Shown here one piece after another: positions 44,397 through 54,523 of a DNA stretch of 64,000 nt; the first letter of the stretch is position 1, and every line of letters begins with the position of its first letter. The translations under genes and the position numbers were made by a program. This DNA is from Choristoneura fumiferana (taxonomy: Eukaryota > Arthropoda > Insecta > Lepidoptera > Tortricidae). The notes beneath the pieces were generated by a model. That model was given only the letters and a program-made list of their open reading frames with translations, was not told the DNA's origin and searched no databases. The stretch spans positions 4,263,535 through 4,327,534 of the forward strand of contig NC_133500.1 in the NCBI RefSeq assembly GCF_025370935.1, read 5' to 3'.

Positions 44397-44695
44397 CATT
44401 TTGAGCGCCACGGATGGCGAAGCGCGACAGCTGGAGTTCGTGCCATAGGCGCCATGTCGGCATTACGTGGCGCCTATGGAGCGATTTGAGGAAACCTGCA
44501 CAAACCTGCGAAGAAATTCAATGGTGCGTGTGAAGTTCCCAATCCGCACTGGCCCGCGTGGAACTATGGCCCAAGCCCTCTTGTTCTGTGAGGAGGCCTG
44601 TGCCCAGCAGTGGGACGTATATAGGCTGGGATGATGATGATGGAGCGATTTTTCGAAATTTTTGTCTTCTGTGACCGACCGTGGCGTTCAAAGGG
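44397..44695. mobile_element. piggyBac-like MITE interrupted by SINE-A
   Basis: TTGAGCGCCACGG at the left is mirrored (one mismatch) by CCGTGGCGTTCAA at the right. The right end is CAAAGGG followed by TTAA (44,696-44,699), as in piggyBac-type elements. The left end has lost CCC/TTAA. A CpG-rich palindrome GCCATAGGCGCC/GGCGCCTATGG lies inside. Confidence 0.55.
44488..44639 (+). repeat. SINE-A, 5'-truncated, 12 bp duplication
   Basis: Starts mid-body at GAGGAAACCTGCACAAACCT and ends in the (GAT)n tail. Flanked by ATGGAGCGATTT at 44,476-44,487 and 44,640-44,651. Inserted in the piggyBac-like MITE. Confidence 0.92.
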
Positions 44696-44699
44696 TTAA

Positions 44700-45469
44700 T
44701 TTAAGGTTTAGTCTATAGATAAAGCCTTTGATTACTCTGTAGTTGTAATGGATAACACGTTCCCATTGGCAGCCGCTCCTGCTCCTGCACTTTTTACTGC
44801 AAACTAGTCTTAGAAATAAACACCTTCCTAACAAAACCCCCTGTCCCCAATACACAAACATCTCTAAGTGAAATAGAACTCACGTCTTAAATCGAGTTTA
44901 ATAAAGAATTTCTATATTATTTTATAATAAAGTTTTGCAAAAAACATTTACACGGTTTTCACGAAAATAGTCAAATTTCATTATTCCAAATTATGCCATG
45001 TGAATGCCATCAAACCTAATATTTCTACACAAAATCAGTGTCCGGGCGCACATAAATCCGTAACACTTAGCGCGCGGCCGGAAGTCGCTCGTTTCCCGCC
45101 AAAAACGCGCGTAATTTTTTTCCACCGACGCTTAAGCCGTTATGGCGGCGTTTCCGGTCGCAGTACACAGGTTTGATGCCGGAATTTATGGCGGTTTCAG
45201 TGTAAAAAGACGGAATAAAGGATAAAAATACTCGTTTATTTATAGGTTATGGAACTAATGGAATTAATAACAAAAAACTCTATTAAAACTATTGCATGCC
45301 GTTAAGGTGAAATAATTGTGCCTATAATGTTTAATATTAAGACCTTATTTTATTATTATTATTATTTCAAGCAATAAATGAATTAAGTATTATTATTATA
45401 AATAGGACCATGGAATAATTTGCAGACTCAGGCATACTTGCGGTATAATTTATCAATGAGCTGCAAACA
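44700..45469. other. Mostly unassigned
   Basis: 44,878-44,902 is a short fragment of MITE P3 (CTCACGTCTTAAATCGAGTT). 45,045-45,190 is CpG-rich (GCGCGCGGCCGGAAGTCGC) without a recognised element or credible frame. Confidence 0.4.
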
Positions 45470-45600
45470 ATTACTTTGCTCACCCGCGACCATATGGTAG
45501 CTATGACTATGCAACACATGTGTTCATTCATCATTCAGTTCCTCCACACACTGACGCGTTTCGAACTCAACCAAAGTTCATCGTCAGAGCGATACAACTG
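45470..45600 (-). repeat. Repeat N fragment
   Basis: TTGCTCACCCGCGACCATAT, TTCAGTTCCTCCACACACTG and ACGCGTTTCGAACTCAACC, the right-arm orientation of the N pair at 1,388. Confidence 0.65.
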
Positions 45601-45848
45601 TTCAACATGGTACCAGATATTAGACTAAACTGATTTTAGTAGGTATTCTGACTTAACAGAGGGCTAACAATTTTATTATTTGATCTATAGATCCGCCGCT
45701 AACATTTTTTACATAAGAGATTTTCTTTAAATAATACCTTGCTTACTCCCCTAATCCCCCCACTGTGGCATGCGGCGGCATACCCTGTGACGTCACGTGT
45801 CGTACTTCCGTCTCTCTGTCAGATGACACGTATCACAAACCGACATAA

Positions 45849-45903
45849 GTGTGTCTGCAGCTTTATGACTTAGCACCTTCTGCCTGGTGTGTCTGCAGCT
45901 TTA
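45849..45903. repeat. Short direct repeat
   Basis: GTGTGTCTGCAGCTTTA occurs at about 45,849 and again at 45,886, spacing 37 bp. Confidence 0.7.
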
Positions 45904-46063
45904 CCGTCAATGTCCGTTTGGAGATTGGAAATATTAGTAATTAATAAAAACTTAACAAGCTAAGTAATTGCATGAGTATACGAAGGGTTCCGTAAGTACA
46001 GTAAAGGAAACTGAAACACGTACCAGGGTTCGAACATTTTTGCTAATGTCATGTTGGTATCTC

Positions 46064-47150
46064 ATCATCATCTCAGCCATAGGACATCCACTGTTGGACA
46101 TAGGCCTCCCCCATAGACCTCCATTTGCCTCGTTGGAAGCGCCTGCATCCACCGTGAACCCGCGACTTTAACCAGGTCATCCTGCTGCTACACTTGCGCT
46201 TGCCGATCCGCGGTCTCCACTCTAGAAACTTTCGGCCCCAACAGCCATATGTTCTCCGTGCTATATGGCCTGCCCATTTGCCACTTCTACGAGCTTGGCT
46301 ATGTCCGGTGACGGTGTACTGCCTTTTTGGCGAAATATTTTTCGCCAAATTTCACTTAGCAACCAACCTTTCGCCGAAGCTTCATTTGGCAAACCAATCC
46401 TTGGCATAACTTTGCTTCGCATTTTTCTTATTTCGCAACATTTTTATATTGCAAAATTTTACTTTATCACACTTTTATGTGGCAAACAATTATGTAGCAA
46501 ATGATTGGCTAAGGCAAATAACAAATAGTCAAATAACATTTAGCCAATTTTTACACATAAGGTAGGTATAATAAAAAGAATAAATGTTAAATTATGTGGC
46601 GGTGAGCGAGCGAAGCGAGCGAGCAAGACGAGACTAGCAGAAGCGACTTGGATAGGTTAGGTTCAGAAGGCTAAGGCGGGAGCGAAGCGTAGCGTAGCTT
46701 CCGCTTTAGCCTTCGATGTTAGGTTTTTTTTGTAACAGAACGGAAAAAATCATTGGCTTGCTTGCTTGTTTGCTTGCTAAATGAAGGAATGCCAATCAAC
46801 GCATTTGACGAAAACACAAATGACATCTTAAAAAAATCCCAGGTAATAATTTCATAATAATCATTTATCAAATCATTAGTTGGAATGATATCAGTGCGAA
46901 TTTTTGAGTTGGGAAATGAAATTTCGCCCAAATAAAAATATGGGATAAATAGTTTGGGAGTTAATAATTTGCTAAATAATTTTCGCCAAAAACATTAGTA
47001 AACCGTCGGTGACCCTTGTTCTTCTACGTATCTCCTCATTTCTGATTCGATCCCGTAGAGAAACCCCAAGCATAGCTCTCTCCATAGCTTGCTGAGCGAT
47101 CCTGAGCCACACATTCTGACATCTCAACACCTGCCAAAAAGTCATAGCGA
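46064..47150 (-). pseudogene. RTE LINE 3' part, split by a TIR element
   Basis: 46,064-46,312 holds the tail and C-terminal coding sequence in reverse (minus-strand SGKWAGHIARRTYGCW-type residues). Coding resumes at 47,005-47,150 with GATTCGATCCCGTAGAGAAA and CATAGCTCTCTCCATAG, the next upstream part as in the unbroken copy at 49,682. 46,313-47,004 is foreign. Confidence 0.8.
46313..47004. mobile_element. 692 bp TIR element inside RTE
   Basis: Imperfect terminal inverted repeats of about 24 bp: GGTGTACT...TTTTTGGCGAAA and GGTTTACT...TTTTTGGCGAAA. The host sequence GTCCGGTGAC at the left and GTCGGTGAC at the right looks like a 9-10 bp target duplication. The left 240 bp repeat words such as TTTGGCAAA, TTCGCCAA and TTAGCAA about every 20 bp. 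The centre (46,592-46,725) is GC-richer, with GCGAGCGAAGCGAGCG and the hairpin GAAGGCTAAGGCGGGAGC/GCTTCCGCTTTAGCCTTC. No transposase. Confidence 0.7.
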
Positions 47151-47249
47151 AATTGGTTATGAAATGGTTCACCCGTTACGGGATTCAGTTTTGTTGACGT
47201 ACAGTTATATAAAAAATAAATGTAAACAAACGTTCAAGCCACATGTTTA

Positions 47250-47305
47250 CTGTAAAACCGCCCAACGCGAGTCGGACTCGCGCACGAACGGTTCCGTACC
47301 ATTAT
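47250..47305 (-). repeat. Repeat D end
   Basis: ACGCGAGTCGGACTCGCGCA and GGTTCCGTACC, the outer end of D in reverse. Confidence 0.6.
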
Positions 47306-47499
47306 CTATACAACATTTAGACATTCATTAGCAAAAAACAGCAAAAAATCAAGATTGTTGTATAAAAGCCCCCTTAAATATATATTTTATTAAAGTAATT
47401 ATACAACTAAAGATTCTGTGAATATTTCAAGCATCTACCTGTTGCCGTTAACAATCACGTTTGTTTGTATTGGAGCCTTAAATATTTATTTTATTCTGT

Positions 47500-47662
47500 T
47501 TTTAGTATTTGTTGTTATAGCGGCACACATGAAAATTTCAAATGCCTAGCTGTTACGGCTCAAGAGATAGAGCCCTGTGACAGACGGATGGACAGAAAAC
47601 AGACAGAGGAGTCTCAGTATAGGGTGCCGTTGGCACCCTTTGGGTACGGAACCCTGAAAAGT
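47500..47662 (+). repeat. Repeat D-like 3' part
   Basis: TTAGTATTTGTTGTTATAGC, GACAGACGGATGGACAG and GGGTACGGAACCCTGAAAA. Probably belongs with 47,250-47,305 as one decayed element. Confidence 0.6.
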
Positions 47663-48477
47663 CCGTCAATGGTACACACAGACTGAATTTTAGTAATAGC
47701 AATTAATTACGAGAGTGGAAGTCGACCGACAGCGAGGAACGCAGCGGCGAAGAGTATGTATGCCAGACGGTGAATGTAGGCACCATGTGTCTACTATTAA
47801 AATAACATAATATTAAAGTGGCTGCAAGTTTTTGAGATGGATCACTTAGTAGCTGCGCCTATTTTAACTTATAGATATATGATTTGTGTAGCGTTATTTA
47901 TATTATTTATTTGTTGAAATACATAAATAACTTTAAAACATCAATTCTTGTATATATATTCGGGGATCTCGGAAACGGTTCCAACGATTTCGATTAAATT
48001 TGGACTCGTACCGTACGTACGTACCGTAACCGTACCGTAACCGTACCGTAGGGTTTTCGGGAATGAAAAATCTATCTAGCTTGGTCTATATCTGGGGTAA
48101 CGCTGGTTACCGAGTCTTAGCCCGAGCGGAGCTCGTTCACCCAGGTACTTATTAATTAAAACTGAAACAGCTGCTGCTTGACTATTGTTGCACTGATAAG
48201 TACACAGTTAAATTAAAATTACATTTTCTTTCACAAGACTGAAAATGCAGCTATTAAATTTTACTTAATGCAGTTATTGTAAAATAAATGAAATTGGTAA
48301 GTCTGTGGCTGGCCTTAAGGAATGAAGTTGACTTTTCCATCGTAGAATACGACGTTCTTAAAAACGACTAATTTTAAGGCAGTTTTGTAAGCATCTGTCA
48401 TAACGTAAATTAACTTATTTTTACAGTCGGCGCAAAAATCTACTAAATTATTCAGTTTCGAGATTAAAGAAAATAAA
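47663..48477. other. No gene; short CCGTA repeat
   Basis: 48,005-48,057 is a tandem of CGTACCGTAA-type units. Otherwise unassigned. Confidence 0.5.
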
Positions 48478-49230
48478 ACCGGGCAAGTGCGAGTCGGACT
48501 CGAGCACCGAGGGTTCCGTACACATTTACAGGTAAGTATGTTTTATTTTATTCGTCTGGATGAAAAACGAGCAAGTGGGTCTTCTGATGGTAAGAGATTA
48601 CCACCGTCCAAAGACACCCTACAACACCAGGGGGATTGCAGATGCGTTGCCAACCTAGAGGCCTAAGATACCTCAAGTGCCAGTAATTTCACCGGCTGTC
48701 TTACTCTCCACGCCGAAACACCACAGTGCAAGCACTGCTGCTTCACGGCATCGTGTGTTGAAGATATTTCCCGCTTTTTCAGTGATTTAAACCATCCAGT
48801 GTAAACAGAGCCCTGCTCTTAAGCAAAACGTACGCAGTGTGGGGTCAGATTATATTGGTCATAGATATTTACAGACACATTAAAAAAACAAGATTTTCAG
48901 ACTTTTTTACTTAGTTGTGTTATAATAGCTACCTTCACACCAAATTTCAAGTTTCTAGGACAAATAGAAGTACCCTATAGGTTTTCAGTGCACGGCAATT
49001 TATATGGAATCACGTTGTTTAATGACTGTAACTTTTGATTGCGTTGACTTAAAGTTTGATTTATTCGCTTCAAGGGACCGCTGATATGAGTATTCGATAT
49101 CAATTTCAGCTTGATACCTTCCCGCGTTCCTGAGAAAAAGGGTCTTGACAGACGGACGGAACGGACGGACAACAAAGTGATCCTATAAGGGTTCCGTTTT
49201 TTCCTTTCGAGGTACGGAACCCTAAAAAAT
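48478..49230 (-). repeat. Repeat D, split by repeat E
   Basis: Outer end GCAAGTGCGAGTCGGACTCG and GAGGGTTCCGTAC at 48,484-48,520. The body is from about 48,850, with CTTGATACCTTCCCGCGTTC, GGTCTTGACAGACGG and the end GAGGTACGGAACCCTAAAA. Confidence 0.65.
48538..48753 (+). repeat. Repeat E inside repeat D
   Basis: GTCTGGATGAAAAACGAGCA, GCGTTGCCAACCTAGAGGCC and the CACTGCTGCTTCACGGCA end. It lacks the final GGATTAGCGAGC portion. Confidence 0.75.
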
Positions 49231-49680
49231 TAAAAAAACAACAAGGAGAACAACATACTGTCAACTTGCGACTAAACATTATAATTATTACACAAGTAAC
49301 CATGGCAAGCATGACAGCATCGCATAAATCTGTCAAATACATACTGAAAGGTAAGACTGGGGCTTAAGCTATCAGTTATATGCCGTGTCTATTCTTATTT
49401 CTCTTTGCACTTCAGCTATATAAGAACCAAAGCTATGTAACTGTCGCGATTCAGTGGAAACGATATTGCATTCCTAACCTTTGTAAGTCGAGTCCCTCGA
49501 TTCTCTATATAGCTTTAGTTTGGGAACGTTGAATTGATAGCTTCTGCATGAAGACATCGCGAAGTATTTGAATGGTTGATCCAGCTGGAACTGTTCTACA
49601 GTAATTTAAAGTAACTAAATTTACAGGTTTAAACTAAACAACTAAGAAAAGTTGAAAACCAAACATTGTCATTTCAAAGT
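49231..49680. other. No gene seen
   Basis: Unassigned. Confidence 0.4.
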
Positions 49681-49681
49681 T

Positions 49682-50040
49682 CGTCATCACCATCATCATG
49701 GCAGCCGAAAGACGTCCACTGCTGGACATAGGCCTCCCCCAAGGCTCTCCACTCAGACCGGTCTTGTGCTTTCCGCATCCACCGCGATCCCGCGATCTTA
49801 AACAGGTCGTCGCTTCATCTTGTTGGAGGCCTACACGACAGCTCGTCTCCCGCGGGCGCTATTTTGAACCTTCTGACCCCATCGGCCATCAGTCCTGCGA
49901 GCAATGCGCCCCGCCCACTGCCACTTCAGTTTGCAATTCGGGCTATGTCGATAACCCTAGTTCTACTGCAGATATCATCATTTCTGATTCTATCCCGCAG
50001 AGAAACCCCGAGCATAGACCTCTCCATAGCCCTCTGAGTG
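49682..50040 (-). pseudogene. RTE LINE 3' end, longest uninterrupted copy
   Basis: The (ATC)n tail, GTCCACTGCTGGACATAGGC, CATCCACCGCGATCCCGCGA and upstream to TCTATCCCGCAGAGAAACCC and CGAGCATAGACCTCTCCATA. About 360 bp of RTE C-terminal coding sequence. The 146-codon plus-strand frame is its antisense. Confidence 0.8.
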
Positions 50041-50220
50041 ACTTTGAACTTTCAAAGTTCAATGTCTCAAAATCGGTTGCACCGATTTTTAGGAAGAAGA
50101 AGATTTATTTATTTGCTAACATGAACAATACAGGATAGGCAACAGAATACAATTACAATAAACCTAAATTCGTAATCTCAGCCATCAATCATCAATATTA
50201 CTTTGACACAACCCCTGTCA
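50041..50220 (-). repeat. Repeat F piece and LINE-like tail
   Basis: 50,041-50,092 (CAAAGTTCAATGTCTCAAAA) is F-like. 50,100-50,215 (GATTTATTTATTTGCTAACA) resembles a reversed LINE end. Confidence 0.4.
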
Positions 50221-50244
50221 GGACGTCAACAAAGTATAGTTAAG

Positions 50245-50686
50245 TTTTTTTGGAGTCTTTTGTATTTTTTATTCAAAAAAAAAAAAAAAAATCAAAATGG
50301 TTTATTTAAAGCAAAACAAATTACAAGTAGGGTTCAACTCCAAATTGTTACTTTTACGGGTATCCCGTGAAACCTTATCGAAAATACAAACTGAGACATG
50401 GATGCACAGAAAAACCCAGAAAAAAGAGACCAGCGCTGGGAATCGAAACCAGGTCCTCAGCAATCCGTGCTGCGTGCTATAACCCCTACACCACCGCTGG
50501 ACAGGAATCTAGACACGGAATTTTTTCCTATGCATACATATCTCAGATTGTGGTGTCTAGATTCCTGTCCAGCGGTGGTGTATGGGTTATAGCACGCAGC
50601 CACGGATTGCTGAGGACCTGGCGACTTCCAGCGCTGGTCTCTTTTTCTGGCTTTCTGTGCATCCATGTCTCAGTTTCTATTTTCGA
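50245..50686. mobile_element. SINE-G foldback dimer with 10 bp duplication
   Basis: Flanked by TATAGTTAAG at 50,235-50,244 and 50,687-50,696. It contains a minus-strand SINE-G (50,390-50,550) followed directly by a plus-strand copy (50,553-50,686). Both have tRNA-like cores and meet head to head at the TGTCTAGATTCC phrase. An A-run and about 45 bp of foreign sequence interrupt the left module at 50,275-50,335. The several frames here are read-through. Confidence 0.8.
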
Positions 50687-50696
50687 TATAGTTAAG

Positions 50697-51261
50697 GTTC
50701 ACAATCCGCGCTGCGAACTAATTTTGTGCGCCGTTTGAATGTAAGAAGCATACAGTCTAGACAGTAGCATCAAAAGTACCCATACACTTTCGCACTTTAT
50801 CGCTTTACAGCCATACAAACGCCATTCAAAGATTTTCAATGTGCCAATGTGTAATGAGGTATCGTTTTTTGTCTCACTAGATGGCGCACTGTTGCGTGAG
50901 GTTTTAAGTGTGGCTTTCAAAGTCTGTTATTACGGGCGTTAAAACAAAGTTTAGATTAAAATCATATTTAATACACCTTAAAACCGTACCATATAAATAT
51001 CGAGCATGCCACAGTGTTTCATAGTCCTGTTTTTTCGGAAAAGGGAGGACAAAGGTTTCCGAAAGAACAAAACTGTCTCAAAACACAGACATTCATTGCC
51101 GCGGAACGCATATTTGCCATAATTAATTTCAGATATTGCAAAATATTCATAAAATTATTCTAATTATAAATAAACCCGCGTAGCTCACCCAAAACTATGA
51201 GATGTGACATTTCGGAGACCTCACGCTACACTAGCGCTCTAGCGGCGAATTCATTCGCGAT
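50697..51261. other. No gene seen
   Basis: Unassigned A/T-rich sequence. Confidence 0.45.
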
Positions 51262-51273
51262 AGCCCTCATTGA

Positions 51274-51565
51274 AGCCGTGGTGGCCTAGTGGTTTGACCT
51301 ATCGCCTCTCAAGCAGAGGGTCGTGGGTCAACCCCGGCTCGCACCTCTGAGTTTTTCGGAATTCATGTGCGGAGTTACATTTGAAATTTACCACGAAGCT
51401 TTGCGGTGAAGGAAACATGTGAGGAAACCTGCGCAAACCTGCGAAGCAATTCAATGGTGTGTGTGAAGTTCCAATCCGCACTGGGCCGCGTGGGAACTAT
51501 GGCCTAAGCCCTCTGTTCTGAGAGGAGGCCTGTGCCCAGCAGTGGGACGTATATAGGCTGGGATG
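51274..51565 (+). repeat. SINE-A, full length, 12 bp duplication
   Basis: Complete head to RTE-like tail. Flanked by AGCCCTCATTGA at 51,262-51,273 and 51,566-51,577. The B-box has lost one base (GGGTCAACCCC). The best-defined full-length insertion in the window. Confidence 0.95.
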
Positions 51566-51577
51566 AGCCCTCATTGA

Positions 51578-52190
51578 CGTTAGAGTTATACGGGTGTGGC
51601 TGTAATACGAGCAAATAATTAAAACATAGATCATACTCGTCAAACTGAACAACTATAGTTCTCCGATTTAAAAAAACTTTATTTTTGTTTTAATCGCACT
51701 TTAAAGTTTATTCGAAGAAGCAATGTAAAGCAAAATGTTTGATGTTTGTGGCATGACAAGCGATGTCAGTTGGGTTCTAGGATGGCGTACATATGAATTT
51801 ACGATTAAGTTTGTAAGAATAAATTCAAAAGTTAAGTTTTAATTTTAATTAAGTGGCATTCCAGTCCAATTACTGGTGACCCATAGAGCCTCTAGTTTTT
51901 AAATTATCGCCGGTTCTGGGCCACACATATATGGACCCAGAGTTAATAACCCTTGCCTATAACCTAAGGGTTTATTTAAAGTATATTTCCATCGACAATA
52001 CAGAATGCCTCAAACCAAAAGTATGTTTTGCGTGAGCAAACCCCAGACAAAAAGCGGGAAACGGAATTGTTTTTAAACTCCATTGAAATTCTAACAATCC
52101 CCCTTGGATTCCAGCCTTTTGGCGCGCTCTTTTATTTATGAAATAAACAGACTGTTCACAGTAAAATTGTTTAACGTTTGACTTGAAAAA
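51578..52190. other. No gene seen
   Basis: A/T-rich. The 121-codon minus frame at 51,972-52,337 runs into Helitron sequence and shows no domain. Confidence 0.45.
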
Positions 52191-52725
52191 TCCTACTAAG
52201 TATGCGTATAAATGCGAAAATTTGTGAGTGAGTGAGTGAGTGAGTGAGTTTGTTACTCCTTCACGCTGAAACGGCTGGACATATTTGGATGAAATTTGGT
52301 AAGTGTAGCTGAACATCTGGAATAACACATAGGCCACTTTTTATTCCGATATTCCCACGGGACAGGGATAAAATCTCGAAACAACAACCGCTGAGCTTAG
52401 AGTCATGAAATTTGACATGATTGTTTTTAATGTAACGCCAATGAAAACCACGATTTAACTTTCGGGGATTCCCACGGGAATTTTTGAAAAATCCTTACGC
52501 ACGCAAACTTCGCACGCACCATTGAATCGCTTCGCAGGTTTGTGCAGGTTTCCGCGAATGTTTTCCTTCACCGCAAAGCACGTGGTAAATTTCAAATGTA
52601 ATTCGGCACATGAATTTTTTAAAACTCAGAGTGTGCGAGCCGGGGTTCGAACCCACGACCCTCTGCTTGAGAGGCTATAGGTCAAACCACTAGGCCACCA
52701 CGGCTCGTGTACGGGTAAACACTAG
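52191..52725 (+). mobile_element. Helitron H4 carrying a SINE-A
   Basis: Starts TCCTACTAAGTATGCGTATA with (GAGT)n, passes through GATATTCCCACGGGACAGGG, and ends CGTGTACGGGTAAACACTAG|T. SINE-A occupies 52,508-52,704 just before the 3' end. Confidence 0.8.
52508..52704 (-). repeat. SINE-A, tail-less, inside Helitron H4
   Basis: CGCACGCACCATTGAATCGC through B-box GGTTCGAACCC to CACTAGGCCACCACGGC. The RTE-like tail is missing, so it either lost it after insertion or was captured as a fragment. Confidence 0.85.
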
Positions 52726-52726
52726 T

Positions 52727-52977
52727 AATAAATAAATATCATGGACATTTCACACCACTTGCCCAAGTTCCAAACCTAGAAAAGCTTGTACTATGGATAC
52801 TAGGCAATGGATAAACATACTTATATATTTAAATACATACTTAAATACGTATTAAACATCCAAGACCCGAGAGCAAAAATTCGTATTATTCATACAAATA
52901 TCTTCCCCATGCCGGGAATCGAACCCGGGACCTCAAGTTTGTAGTCAGCTTCTCTAACCACTTGGCCATCCGTTCGT
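52727..52977 (-). repeat. SINE-B abutting Helitron 3' end
   Basis: The AATAAATAAATATCATGG tail begins at the Helitron terminal T. The head ends CCACTTGGCCATCCG, GTTCGTC. Moderately diverged. Confidence 0.85.
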
Positions 52978-53164
52978 CAAGATTAACCATCCCTACCCAT
53001 AGTCCCATACCTATCCTCCTACCTATTTATCAACCCCTACCTGTCTGAGCGGACTTCCGACGCGAAGCACTGTAAAATCTCAACGCACCGAGGCAAGAGT
53101 GTAGGGGAGTATTTTGTATGAAAGAGTAGGAAAATGCATAGTTAGGATGTACTTAGCAACGACG

Positions 53165-53393
53165 TAATAACCAAACCAACAGAAAGTTGGAAAACCGCCG
53201 ACTTTGTCACTTCAATGTTCAATATCTCAAAAACAGCTGTACCGATTTTGATGTAACATGTCTTTCTATCTGTCGTTTCAAATATAATAAACCGCATTCA
53301 AATGGGTCCACCCATTTAAGAGCTACGGTGCCACAGACAGACACACAAAGCGGTCAAACTTATAACACCCCTCTTTTTGCGTCGCGGGTTAAA
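53165..53393 (-). repeat. Repeat F
   Basis: CCAACAGAAAGTTGGAAAAC, CTTTGTCACTTCAATGTTCA and CCTCTTTTTGCGTCGCGGGT. Complete in reverse. Confidence 0.75.
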
Positions 53394-53417
53394 TACTGGT
53401 CAAGTGTAGGGTTTCAT

Positions 53418-53541
53418 GGTAACGTGGCAATTCTTGATCCGCAGTTGGCCGCGTCAGAACTACAGGTCAAGCCCTCTCATTCTGATAGGAGGCCTGTGCT
53501 CAGCATAGTGGGACGGATATAGTCTGGGATGAATGGATGAT
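53418..53541 (+). repeat. SINE-A fragment
   Basis: TTCTTGATCCGCAGTTGGCC, CAAGCCCTCTCATTCTGATA and GTGGGACGGATATAGTCTGG. Tail half only. Confidence 0.7.
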
Positions 53542-53608
53542 TTTTTTCGTCGCACCTTAATCTCTCATACTTTCTTAATTTTGGTTGTCAATTTTTTGAG
53601 TCGATGCG

Positions 53609-53812
53609 GTAGCATGGTGTACGGTGTGTGTTGCTCTGAAGATGAGCTCTTGTTGAGTTCGAACTGACTTTTAGTGTAGTGGTGGTGAAAGATGGGTTGT
53701 GTGATTTGTGTGTGTTCTTAAAGTGTAGAGGTGGAGGAACTGCATGAACATCCTACCTATTTTGCATAAGCTTAGCTATCTTTAGGTCGCGGGTGAGACA
53801 ATAAATTCTTTT
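53609..53812 (+). repeat. Repeat N, single copy
   Basis: GAAGATGAGCTCTTGTTGAG, GTGATTTGTGTGTGTTCTTA and TAGGTCGCGGGTGAGAC, the same order as the left arm at 1,473-1,581 plus the GCATAAGCTTAGCTATC spacer. Confidence 0.65.
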
Positions 53813-53867
53813 AGTTCTAACAGACTTTTCTAAACAAAGGAAAGCCTCTTAGACCTAGAGGAAGTAG

Positions 53868-54064
53868 GAATACCTAGACGAACGTACCAGATCAAATCGG
53901 GGACGTTCTGAGAAAGGTCGGGTCAGGAGTACTCAAGCCGACGTGCGTGGTGCGTGCATGAAAGATTGATGAATGTAGAGGAAGCGAGAGTTGTATGCCA
54001 GGATCGTAGCAAGTGGAAAGATGTAGTCCTCTGCCTACCCGTTGGGAAAAGAGGTGTGATTTTA
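53868..54064 (+). pseudogene. LINE-Q reverse transcriptase C-terminus
   Basis: In the plus frames: a TYQDQIGDVLRKVGSGVLKP-like stretch, then MNVEEARVVCQDRSKWKDVV and a closing GKRGV. This Arg/Lys-rich DRSKW pattern is typical of the C-terminal tail of non-LTR endonuclease/reverse transcriptases, distinct from the RTE fragments. Stop codons and a frame change show decay. Confidence 0.6.
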
Positions 54065-54069
54065 TGTAT
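54065..54069. repeat. LTR element target duplication, left
   Basis: TGTAT immediately before the left LTR, repeated at 55,625-55,629. Confidence 0.85.
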
Positions 54070-54188
54070 TGTTAAGTAATTAAATTAATAAAATGTACAG
54101 CATCTTATTAGGATAAAACATATATTTTGATGACAGTCCAAGTCATCAACAACTGTAACTAGAAACCATTCAAATCAAATATGTGACA
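54070..54188 (-). repeat. 3' LTR
   Basis: On the minus strand from TGTCACATATTTGATTTGAA to TTAATTACTTAACA. Preceded by a purine-containing GGCGGAGGCG that may be the polypurine tract remnant. Differs from the 5' LTR by a few single-base indels. Confidence 0.85.
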
Positions 54189-54194
54189 CGCCTC

Positions 54195-54523
54195 CGCCGT
54201 GAATAGAGGAGCAGGGAGTAGCTGGTCCAGGTGTCGGATCCACAGGAGTCCGCTGTCTGTCCTAATCTGATAATGTAGCTGTCCGAGACGGCGGACTACA
54301 ATGCCAAACTCCCATTTGGTTTTCGATACCGAATAGTCCCTTGCTTGGACTCTGGCTCCGGGACTGAACTCTCTCCCGTCTGTACCGTGTCGAGGCTGTC
54401 TGGGGGTGGTTTAGGAACTGCTCTGATCTTGGCAGCCAATCTTGTTCGTATTTCCCTTCCGAACATAATACATATGGAGAGTTTCCTGAGGAAGTTGGTG
54501 TAGCTCGAAGAAACATGTTTCAC
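54195..54523 (-). pseudogene. Integrase C-terminal remnant
   Basis: Two overlapping minus frames contain pieces such as TPTSSGNSPYVLC and IMFGREIRTRL. These match the end of the gypsy integrase core and the start of its C-terminal part (pattern SPY.LMFGR..RTRL, known from the family). At least one frameshift breaks it. It begins directly after the gag remnant, marking the internal deletion. Confidence 0.7.

Noticed and set aside
49698..50138. 146-residue plus-strand open frame
   Set aside because: It is antisense to RTE LINE coding sequence and runs on into repeat F.
51972..52337. 121-residue minus-strand open frame
   Set aside because: Its N-terminal third is Helitron sequence, including the (GAGT)n repeat. 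No recognisable protein.
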